From Rhodosporidiobolus odoratus (taxonomy: Eukaryota; Basidiomycota; Microbotryomycetes; Sporidiobolales; Sporidiobolaceae): a stretch of 64,000 nt of DNA. Of the stretch, positions 11,936 to 21,110 are shown piece by piece; within the stretch, counting starts at the first letter, position 1; every line of letters starts with the position of its first letter. Both the position numbers and the translations under genes were made by a program. The stretch spans positions 1,116,001-1,180,000 of the forward strand of contig JAOANU010000004.1 of the NCBI GenBank assembly GCA_034387635.1, written 5' to 3'. The notes below the pieces were generated by a model. That model saw only the letters and a list, made by a program, of their open reading frames with translations, had not been told where the DNA came from and did not search any database.

Positions 11936-13992
11936 ATGAACTTGGAACTCCTCAGTATGATATATGACTCCACTGAGCTACCACAAAGGCTGACCGTCAT
12001 GCTTCGCAGACCCCTTCACGACCTCCTTCCCCGAGAACTACGATACTTCCGTCGATGTTGCCGCTCTCTGCGCCCGCTTTAACCCCAAAGGCGTCTTCGC
12101 GGGTCAATACCTTGCTGTAGGACGGCTGGATGGAGTCGTCGCAGTACTGGACTACGAGACTAGGAACGTGGTGCGATGGCTAGAGGGGCATGTCAAAGCC
12201 GTCACTTCACTATGGTCAGTCTTTCGTTTTTTCTCTTGAGGAAGGCAGCTCGCCCCGGTGCAAGTCCCTACGTCCCCTTCCGTCCTTGTGGTCTCTGTAT
12301 GCACTACGACTGACCGTGACTGTACCTTCCTCTAGCTGGTCAAACAACTCTCGCTACCTCCTCAGCGCTTCTCGAGATTGGAACGCAATCATCTGGGATC
12401 TTGCCGCGTCTGCCGCAGACACAGTCGAGGGCGAACGGAGATGGACTGTCCGGTTCGATGCTCCGGTAACAAGCGCGACTCTACATCCGAAGAATAGGTG
12501 CATCGATTTTCCCGCTCTCTCCGTGTCCTCCGAGCCAATCTCGTCTGGTTGCAGCAAAATGCTGGTCGTCACACTCCATGGCCAGACACAACCTGTCTTC
12601 GTAGACTTACGAGACGAGACAGGTGGGCGGTGGGAGCTCGAAACGCCTCCAGATGAAGAGGAGGAAGAGGATGAAGAAGACGAAGATGCGCCACGAATCA
12701 TCCGGTACGTCCCTCGTCTTTGTCCACGCACTTACACTCAAACTCACGTCTCATTATACAGGGAGGTCGCCACCATCGCGCGCTTCAACCCTCGAGGAGA
12801 CCTGATCTATGTCGGAACATCGAGAGGGAACATCCACATCTGGGATGTTCTGACCAAGGAGGTAAGGCCTTCTGCATGGCTAATTGTATTCTCGGGTCTG
12901 ACTAGCTTGCTTGATAGTGGATATGGACCGAGTATCTCGGCGTACCGCAATCCGTCAAACACCTGGAATTCAATGGCGACGGCTCGTAAGGACCTTCCCC
13001 CCAGTCAGCTCTTCCTGCGCGCCTCACCGCGAGATTGACCACTCTCGTACATACGTAGTGCCTTCATCATTAATCAGAACGACCGCTGCATTCGCTACAT
13101 CACCCTTTCCCTCTCTCCTCCTTCTCCTCCCTCCGACGACGAAGATGCCGCAGCAGAATTCGAGCTTCCTCCAACAAGACCACAGCGAATACCCTACTTC
13201 GACGTCGAGCACAAGTTCCAAGACCTTGTCAACCGAACACCTTGGAACGGCTGCAGCTTTTCGAGCGACGGCGAATATATTATCGGCGGTGCGTTTCAGC
13301 CTTTTGGCTTGACCTGCTCGTGTCGCTGACGATGGGAGTCTTGAACAGGTGCGGGCCATAAGGCCTCACACAACATCTACATTTGGGATCGAGTTTCGGG
13401 GGGGCTGCTGAAGATCCTGGAAGGGCCGAAAGATCCTTGCGAAGGGCTCGATGTATGTACCGCCCCTCTTTATACTGCGCTACCCTCTCGCTGACGCATG
13501 TCGACCCTGCAGTGGCACCCTTTCCGACCGCTTATCGCTTCTGTCTCCTCCCTTGGCCTCGTCCACTTCTGGGTAACCCCGATAGTCGAGAATTGGAGCG
13601 CCTATGCACCGGGCTTCGAAGAATTGGATGAGAACAGAGAGTACGAGGAGCGGGAGGACGAGTTTGACTTTGTGCGTCCGGCGTCCTTCGTCTCGTTCCC
13701 TTCTGACCTTCTTTGTCTTCCGCAGGAAGACGAGAACGCCGCCAAGCGTCGAGCTGCAGGTCAGCAAGACGCCTCAGTCGACATCTGCACCGCCACGAAT
13801 GGACGGACGACCTCACCCGAATCGTGGCCAGAAGACTACGAAGCCTCGGCGTCGTATGAGGATTTCTTCGCCATCGAGCCGGACGAGGAACCCGATGCGG
13901 AGGCTTTCTACCCTGCGCCGCATATCTTGCCTGAGCCGCCGATGGTGCAGGTTGAGGAGGTTTCGGTGCAGGCGAGTGGGCGGGCGAGGTAG
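11936..13992 (+). CDS. SWD1: COMPASS histone H3K4 methyltransferase complex subunit Swd1 (RBBP5 homologue), WD40 protein
   Basis: Structural WD40 subunit that pairs with the Set1 catalytic domain in COMPASS, in the nucleus. The start is split by an intron: ATGAACTTGGAACTCCTCA| then |AC CCC TTC, giving MNLELLNPFTTSFPENYDTS, a typical Swd1/RbBP5 N-terminus. WD repeats are visible as FAGQYLAVGRLDGVVAVLDY, WSNNSRYLLSASRDWNAIIW, ATIARFNPRGDLIYVGTSRG with NIHIWDV, HNIYIWDRVSGGLLKILEGP and WHPFRPLIASVSSLGLVHFW. An acidic stretch rich in Glu/Asp (about 12648-12690) lies between blades. After NWSAYAPGFEELDENREYEE comes an acidic C-terminal tail ending at 13992. About eight short introns. SET1 of the same complex lies about 39 kb away in this window. 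Confidence 0.9.
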
Positions 13993-14695
13993 TTCTTCGC
14001 AACCGCTCGGTGGGCAAGACCAGTTGATCTACCGTTGCCTTTCCTCGCGTTCGCCGCAGTCGTGTTATTGGTCTTCGAGAGTCCGCTGAACGACTGCCGC
14101 CCACGCTTCCTTATCCCTAGCATGACCCGCTGCAGCGTATGTTGACTTTGAACGCGACCTTCTCAAAAGGGTATGTTCACGATGCGGCCGCCTCGTCACA
14201 CCACTGTGCGCTGAGAACACGGGTCGATTCGTCCTCCAGTTGGCTACATACCTTCGATACAAGCCGCCGCGATTGTCGTGGCTTGGTTGTGCGACGTATT
14301 GCCTTCCTGCTAATCGTCTGTCTATGAGTGTGACGTTATTTCGCTCGCCCCTGCCCTCCCACAGACTCCTTCAGTCATATTACTCCAAGCGAGACGGAGA
14401 GACGAAATGCACGACAGCTTCCAGAAGCTACAAGGAAGCAAGGAAGAAACCAGACACGGGAGAATAGGACAGAAGAGCCGGGTATACAGTGTGGGATGGA
14501 CGATACGACAGTGGAGCACGACGACATGTTAGTGGAGACAACAAGTCCAGCGAGACAACAGGAGACGACTGGGAAGGCTAATATCGGGACAGAGAGGAAG
14601 AGAAAGGCGAAAGGAGTGGTGCACAGCCAGGAAAGGAAGCGATGTAGCGGGCAAAAGACCAGCTGAAGACAAGGGTATGTGCCGGAAAGGGCGCT
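13993..14695. other. Convergent intergenic region
   Basis: 3' flanks of SWD1 (+) and of the basic Ser-rich gene (-). No gene-like frame was found. The minus-strand frames that cross this area owe their length to the neighbouring homopolymer. Confidence 0.45.

Positions 14696-14747
<52 letters not shown>
14696..14747. repeat. Uninterrupted poly-G run of 52 bases (poly-C on the minus strand)
   Basis: Counted directly: five G at 14696-14700 and forty-seven at 14701-14747, then CGGGGAGGG. It lies about 80 nt beyond the annotated stop of the minus-strand gene at 14825. Read on the minus strand it would encode a run of about 17 prolines. Such runs are prone to slippage and to sequencing or assembly error, so the exact length should not be trusted. 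Confidence 0.95.
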
Positions 14748-14824
14748 CGGGGAGGGTGAATTGAAGAGGTGATAAGACGGCGCAAGTAGAACTGAGCCCA
14801 TCCATACGAGTCGCGCAGGGTCAC

Positions 14825-15931
14825 TTACCGCGAAGGCATCGAGATTGTGAAGTCCTTGCGGTCGATTGTGGAACCCGACGGGACTTGCTTGATCTGCTCG
14901 GCCAAGCGGTGTAAGGAGGCCTTGTCGCCGGCAAGGTAACCCGAGTAGAGCACCATCGCCGCTTCATAGCAGGTACCGTCGTCATCATTGTCGATGTTGA
15001 CGGTGTGGCCCATGAAGGTGATTCGGCTGGTGCTGCTCTCAGGCTCGCGGCTGGAGCATCGAGCTTTGCGCTCGCGAGAGAAAGATTGGCGAGCGACGGG
15101 ACGACTGGTCGCCTGGTAGGAAGCGGCGGGATAGGGTTGGACGGTGGTGCGAGCGCGCTGTCGCGGGGACTGCGGTGTGCCCGAATGGTCAGCGATGGCG
15201 GGCCGAGGCGCGAGAGGCAGGGCGAAATTAACGCACCCTTCGTGGTTGGTCTTGATCCGCAGAGTTGTCGGTCTCCGAGCTCGAGCTGGTAAATTCCTCG
15301 TTGGAAGAGTCGCTTGTCGGCGGGGTCGTACTCTTGCGAGCCCTCTTGCGCTGAGAGGAGCTGCTACCGCTCGTTCGGGAAGACGACGCCAATGAAGGAG
15401 ATGGTGAACGAGTAACGCTGGTCGATCTGGGCTGCGTCGTAGCGATGGGAAGTCAGTAAGCTAGCCCGAGGTACTTCGAGAAGAACTCACCCACGGGGGG
15501 AACGGAGGGGAAAAGGGAGAGAGACGTACCTCTTCTTCCTCTTCTGACTCCTCCCTGACCTGCTTCTTGTTCGACTTCCGTCGCTTCACTGCCTTAGGCT
15601 CCACTCGCACAGCTTGCTTGCGCGGTGGTGTCTCTTTCGGGTCGTCCTGCGGGACGCTACCCCGGGTGGGAGCGTCGACAATACCGTCCTTGCGAGAACG
15701 CTTCTTGACGATCGGGACGGCAGGGATTGGGGTGGGAGCGGGTGGGGCAGAAGCGGGCGGCTGCCGGGTAATGGAACGGATCTTGCGAGTAGACGCAGGG
15801 AGTTCGACGGCCGTATAAGACGAGGATGTCGACTTGCGAGCGGCGCGGGCGGTTTTGGCCTTCTCAAGAGGGCGAGAAGTGAGAGAGTTGACGGCGGCGG
15901 TTGTGGATTTGGTGCTTTTGACTCGAGGCAT
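14825..15931 (-). CDS. Hypothetical basic, Ser-rich nuclear-type protein
   Basis: Three exons on the minus strand. Exon 1 (15931 to about 15530) encodes MPRVKSTKSTTAAVNSLTSR, a long Lys/Arg/Ser/Pro-rich region with basic clusters (KKRSRK, KRRKSNKK) and an acidic EEEEE end. Exon 2 is Ser-rich with RKRARKSTT followed by an acidic Ser patch (SSSSETDNS). Exon 3 encodes TSRITFMGHTVNIDNDDDGT and CYEAAMVLYSGYLAGDKASL and ends ...TIDRKDFTISMPSR. Introns are at about 15430-15527 and 15170-15237. The basic clusters suggest nuclear localisation and the last 60 residues look folded, but I recognise no family. The stop TAA lies within a consensus splice donor (CG|GTAAGTG), so an alternative longer C-terminus is possible. 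Confidence 0.6.
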
Positions 15932-16426
15932 CTTGCTGGGTATAGCAGTAGTGAACGAAGGAAAGAAAGAAACAGCAGAGTGTATCGACGAAAGTCAATC
16001 AATCGAAGGAAAAAATTGTTGCTCCCAGCATTTCGAGTTCTGCAGGACAGAATCATGCGCCAACTCCGTGTGACCGCCATGCCTGCCTGTGAGCTCTCGA
16101 ACCCGTGGAACGATGCCTGTACGCACGCGATGTCGCCCAACCGCGGGCAGGGCGGACTATGCGAGTCCTCCGATTTGTTCCTTCGACTCTTCGTGATGCA
16201 CACAGCTTCGGGCGCAGCCTTGCCCAGGGGTAATAGGTCAGAGCTTCGACGTTGGCCCTCCGCTATGCTGACAGGTGCCTCCAGCTAGTCGAATTGCAAG
16301 CGGACAATGATGTAAAGATAATGCTAAAATTAGACCCAGAATTAGGTAAAGATACGGCACAATGAACCAAAGAACGTTCCCTAAGCGTAGTATACGTCCT
16401 CGTAAGAATGTCATGCAGAAAGAAGT
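15932..16426. other. Intergenic region between two minus-strand genes
   Basis: About 495 nt holding the promoter of the basic Ser-rich gene and the 3' flank of GH16 copy 1. It includes an AT-richer patch near 16305-16370 (GATGTAAAGATAATGCTAAAA and following). No further feature was recognised. Confidence 0.5.
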
Positions 16427-18838
16427 CTAGACAGTGTAGACTGCAGGAGTGACAAAGACGCGAAGTTAGCTCGCGCCCAAAAGAACGCGTCCTGCAAGAT
16501 TCCGCAGTAGGTGAGAATAGGAACTCGGTCTTACCCTTGATCGAGTTGATCTCGAAGTAGGCTTCAGAGAAGGCGGCAGGGTCTTGTACCGCTGCGGCGC
16601 AGTTCTTGTACTTGGGGTAGCAAGTCGAACCGGATTGTAGGGAATCTTGCCAGACAGAGTCGAGGCCGGCCCAGTCACCGCAAGTACTGCATACGGGGGC
16701 GACAGGAAGTCAGTCAAGCACCTCCTCAAGTGCTGTCAGTGATATCGGAGGCAGTAAAGGCGACGAACGTGATATCCTGCAATGAGAAGGAAAAGTCAGC
16801 ACCACGCTTCGCACTTGAGAAGCGAGCGAGAACGCACAAGAGTAATCATCTGTTGCTGGAAGAAAGTTCTCGTATCGCAGGTGGACCCGTCGAACGCGGC
16901 GACAGGAGTTCCCCAAGTCTTCCACCTCGGCGCTCCCTTGGTCACGTCGGAGGGGATGGCAGAGCGAGTCCAGCGCCACATGGAGATACTGCAGAGCGGC
17001 AGAAGCCTCGTCAGCGACAGCTTCTCAGACGAGACAAGGAGCGCCGGAGAAAGGGCAAGACTGGCGAGAGACCAGGCAAGAAAGGAGTACCGACGCACCC
17101 AGTCTCAGCGAACATGACAGCCCATACACCACCGCCCGCAGCGTTGAACCCCGCACCGTAACTCTTCGGGTCCCAATCCATAACCTGGCATCCGTACGTG
17201 CTCGAGTAGGCGTAGCAGTTGTTGGAGGCCCAGGCAGCATCTGCGCTGCCGGTTTGAGGGATGTTGGGATTGCGGGTACAGCCGTTCGAGGTATCTGAGA
17301 AGCGAAGAGAGGTCAGTGAGGCGCTCGACGGAGGTTGAGCGAGGATGAGAATGGAGAGATGAAGGGATGGAACGCACGCAGAGTCATTTGGTTAAAGGCA
17401 CGGTTGTTGACGCCCTCGTAGATGTCAATCTCACCATAGTCGGGCCCTGCGAGTCGCGTAACTTTCGCGTCAGTCACAGCGCGCAGAGGAAGGGTGAGCG
17501 AGCGAAGTAGGGGAGAAACGCACAGGGGTAGTTGAACATCCAAATCGCGGGCCAAGACCCACACCCGACCGGGACGTGCTTGACATCAAAAATGAGAAGG
17601 TTGCCGGGGTTGTAGGTGTCGTAGCTCTGAATGCGAACGGATGGTCGGTAGGTACCGGCGGCGAGGGTGGACTTGCGGTCGATAGAAAGAAGGACGGTGT
17701 TATCGGAGGATATCGAGGCTAGGTTATTGGCAAAGGCGTAATCGGAATTGACGTAGCTGTAAGGGAGTGATACGGGAAGCGGGGTGAGCTGTCAAGGATA
17801 AGCGAAATGCGAGCAAAGCGTCGGCTTACTTGACCTGCAGGAACAGACAGCGAGTCAGCGGGTTGTACAGGCTGGTGGACGAGAGGCAGCAAGCTTACCA
17901 TTCCGTTCGTAGGATCCGTCGAATTGAGGAAGTAGAACGAGTCGAAGAAAGTCGAGCCAGAATAAGTCTTCTTCAGCTTGGGAGTCGCAGCCGGGCTGGT
18001 AGCTGCAGGTACGGCTGTCGTGCTCGTTGCCGTACTAGTGCAGCCTTGCCCGTCCGCCCGTAGGGAGAAGTTCGAATTGCAGCCTGGGGCAGATGAGAAG
18101 GCTTAGTGACTGATCCTCGGCTTGATCAAGGAGGACAGCGCACGGAATGTGCAGACCCCTGAGGCGCAATAGCGGTGCGAGTTCGCGGGGTACGAGTTCT
18201 GGCAGTCACTGGTAGCTTTGCAGCCCGTCGAGGTCGCAACGGTCGCGGAGGAGGTCGTAGCCGACGATGTGGAGGAGGTTGTGGAGGATGCCGTGGAGGA
18301 CGAGCCAGGCGCAACGCAGCTCGAGCCGCTTAGGGCGTAGCCGCTCCGGCAGCGGAAGGAACATGTACCGGAGGCGCAGTATCTGCAAGCAAAAGAAATC
18401 GCCTCAGTTTGATGGCTGACGGAAAGAGAAGGTCATTTAGCTTCACCTGTTTGCATTCGTAGGGACCGTGTTCGAGCAGTCACTGGTTGCCTTGCAGGTC
18501 TGGATGACTACTGCGGCGACATTCGTGGTAGTGGCTGAACCCGTCTGGACGCAGGCAGAGCCGGTCGAGGTAAAACCGCTGCGACATCCTGCGGGAGAAA
18601 AAATGGTCAGTACACTTCGGATGCCAGATCAAAGCGCGCATTTAGACGAACTCCAGGTGCAGGTTCCTCCGCTGCAGTACCGGTTCGCATTTGTCGGCGG
18701 TGTGTTCGAGCAGTCGGCGGTAACGCTGCAGGACTGAGCGCGTTTTTCCAGCGCAGCACGGTCGACGGACGAGCCGTGGCGCGCCAAGGTACAAGGCAGC
18801 ACTACGGCAACGGCGATTGAGGCGAGAAGGGCGCGCAT
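16427..18838 (-). CDS. Secreted glycoside hydrolase family 16 protein, copy 1, with three N-terminal cysteine-rich modules
   Basis: Predicted secreted endo-beta-1,3(4)-glucanase or related glucan-active enzyme. The start at 18838 gives MRALLASIAVAVVLPCTLAR, a clear signal peptide. Three modules follow, of the form C-x5-DC ... N-RYC-xSG-xC-xF/W-RC-x-S-G-F/Y ... SxxCV (for example CSVTADCSNTPPTNANRYCS). Ser/Thr linkers then lead to the GH16 domain. The catalytic signature GPDYGEIDIYEG (ExDxxE) is near 17425-17460. VPVGCGSWPAIWMFNYP precedes it, and DWDPKSYGAGFNAAGGGVWA and IPSDVTKGAPRWKTWGTPVA follow. The last exon is a microexon giving ...NSIK-VYTV and a stop at 16427. About ten introns. A 189-nt stretch is identical to GH16 copy 2 (see repeats). 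Cell-wall remodelling or foreign glucan digestion cannot be told apart. Confidence 0.88.
17253..17441 (-). repeat. 189-nt block identical to GH16 copy 2, exon plus complete intron (member A)
   Basis: The reverse complement of this segment is base-for-base the same as 39478-39666. It covers the catalytic exon (GACTATGGTGAGATTGACAT...), a complete short intron of about 80 nt and the start of the next exon, ending CATCCCTCAAA. Immediately 5' the intron still matches with only a few differences; 3' the exon diverges by several percent. Confidence 0.95.
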
Positions 18839-19247
18839 GAAGCTGTACTGGAAGGTTTGATGTTGAACGAAGTACTGTTCGCAGGCTGAGGGGGAAAGAG
18901 GAAGAGGTGATTTGTGGTAAAGAGCGACGGGAAAGAGGCTCAAGCAGCAAGGCAGGCTCAAGCGGCGTGCAGCGTCCTAAGGTGTATTCGAGCACAATGA
19001 GGAGGAACCCCGGCGCAAGCACAGGGATGCAGCAGGCACGGGCCAAGAGGCGACGCGATCATATACCTGCGGGGGTTTGTATGATCGGAAGTCCGGACAT
19101 TGTCGAGACCGGCAAGCGAAGAGCTGCGAGAAGCTCGATCGGATGTCTGAATGTCTAGAACAACGCGGGGAAGCGAGAAAGATGAGGAGGAGAAGATCTG
19201 GACAAGAGGGTCGCACGGCGGTAAGCAGACTCTAGTACTAGCAGCGA
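18839..19247. other. Divergent promoter region of GH16 copy 1 and GTP cyclohydrolase
   Basis: About 410 nt between divergent starts. No gene-like frame or recognised regulatory motif beyond ordinary promoter sequence. Confidence 0.5.
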
Positions 19248-20448
19248 ATGCATAGAATGGACACTCAAGATCATTCACAAGCTGCTCCTATACGCCCTTC
19301 ACCTCTCCGTCAACAGGCTCCCCTCCCTTCGGATCCCTCTCCATCCTCATCCCAGTCAACCCCGACTTCCCTTCAACACGAGGCCCAACACACCCAGAGG
19401 AAGCAGTCGCAAGCACAGGACGATGCAGACGAGCTACGCAGCTTCCGCCAGCTCGCCCTCGAGAAGCAGAAGGCTGCCAGCGCGGTAGAAGCGGGAACTT
19501 CTAGCTTTGAGCCGTTTGTCGGGTCAAGGGTCGGTAGTCCCATTCCAGATGCTCACGGATTGGGCTGGCCAGGTGCGACTTTCTTCTTTCTTCGTCCCCT
19601 CCGGCAGTGCAAGGCCGATTGACTTTTCTCACCATTTTCCCCTCAGGCAAAGGTACCCTTGCTCGCCTGACCGCTACGCCCGAAGAAAAGACGCAGCGCG
19701 AGAAGAAGCTCGCAGATGCAGTCAAGACGTTACTCGAATGCATTGGCGAGGACCCGCAGCGAGACGGGCTCATCAAGACGCCGGAGCGGTATGCAAAGGC
19801 TTTGCTCTGGATGACCAAGGGATACGAAGAGAGGCTGCCCGGTACGCATTTGCTGGGTCACGTTTATATTCGTAGTCGTACTTACAAGCTCTCCCTGCAG
19901 ACGTGATCGGTAACGCTATCTTTGCCGAAGACCACGAAGAAATGGTCATCGTCCGCGATATCGACATCTTCTCCCTCTGCGAACACCACATGGTACCCTT
20001 TTCCGGCAAGGTGCATTTGAGTCTCCACCCTCTCATGCGGACTCCGCTGATTAGAGCTTAACAGGTATCCATCGGCTACATCCCTAACAAGTTTGTTCTT
20101 GGACTCTCCAAGCTCGCCCGCATCGCCGAAACCTTCTCCCGGCGACTGCAGGTGCAAGAACGCTTGACGAAGCAGATTGCTACGGCGATTGACGAGGCCA
20201 TCAGGCCGATGGGAGTTGCGGTTGTGATTGAGGCGACGTGCGTACTGCTCTTCATCGAGCGACTCCGCTTTACTCGCGCAATCGAGTCGTTGTTAAAGCA
20301 TCCTCCCCACAGTCATCAATGCATGACCATGCGCGGCGTCCAGAAGCCGGGAGCTACAACCATCACCTCGTCCATGCTTGGCGCCTTCCGTCGGAGTGAC
20401 AAGACCCGGGCCGAGTTCATGTCTCTGATCCGCACTCCCCAGCGATAG
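19248..20448 (+). CDS. FOL2: GTP cyclohydrolase I (first step of folate/tetrahydropterin synthesis)
   Basis: Converts GTP to 7,8-dihydroneopterin triphosphate; the cytosolic enzyme is normally a decamer. The N-terminal extension of about 110 residues is Ser/Gln/Pro-rich and disordered. The catalytic domain begins [20 protein letters not shown] and continues [20 protein letters not shown], where the usual block has a Val-Lys-Thr start. It goes on with [18 protein letters not shown] (zinc-binding Cys and His), [49 protein letters not shown] and [20 protein letters not shown] (the second zinc cysteine), ending LIRTPQR. Four introns at about 19571-19646, 19842-19901, 20012-20064 and 20241-20312. 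The first ATG (19248) and a second in frame at 19257 are both possible starts. Confidence 0.92.
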
Positions 20449-21110
20449 TCGCCCTTCGATGACACCCTCCACGCTTCCGGTCTCCATTCCTCCTTCGCCA
20501 GTCTTTCAGCATCTTCCAGTCTACTCGAGCCTGTCTCAAAGCCGTTCAACCCGCATCTCATCCTATCCCTGTCCTACCTGATCGTCGTTTCACCTCCACT
20601 GCATCATTCAACCGATACCCCCTCCATCGTGCTCACTCCGCCTCTCGACCTGCGCGAGTTGGGTGCCATTTTTCATTTATACCTTCTCAACAAGTCGTTG
20701 CCTGTCGCTCCTACCATGGTCTCCCTCATTCCTTCGCTGTAACCGATTCGAGTTCAATATACACAAACAAGGAGCGTTCTGCTGGCACAGTGTCGCAGCT
20801 GGATAAGCTGACTCACAAAGGCGCTTCGGAAGAACCTATGGGTGTCGCCGTACTGGTTTTTTTCCCCCTCAAGTCCCAGCCCGCACATGTGTCTGCAAGC
20901 GCTCTCCCACGCGGAGAAGACGTGACAGGATGCAATGCATAAGGTCGTATGAGGTTGATGCCAAGCTAAGTTTAAAGTAGTAAGAAGCCACAAGAGAGTC
21001 TATTCCTTCTCCAACTCGGTGCGCGCATGCGTAAATAGTGTCTATCGTCATCGTCATTGAAGTCGAATGGGTCCATTCCATTTCGGCTCGATTGTCCTGC
21101 GCGCGAGATA
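20449..21110. other. Convergent intergenic region
   Basis: About 660 nt between the stops of GTP cyclohydrolase (+) and GT90 copy 1 (-). No coding frame with gene-like codon use; probably both 3' untranslated regions. Confidence 0.5.

Noticed and set aside
14375..14824. Minus-strand frames encoding a run of prolines
   Set aside because: Their openness comes from the 52-bp homopolymer, which is open in every frame. Kept only as a possible alternative C-terminus, not as a gene.
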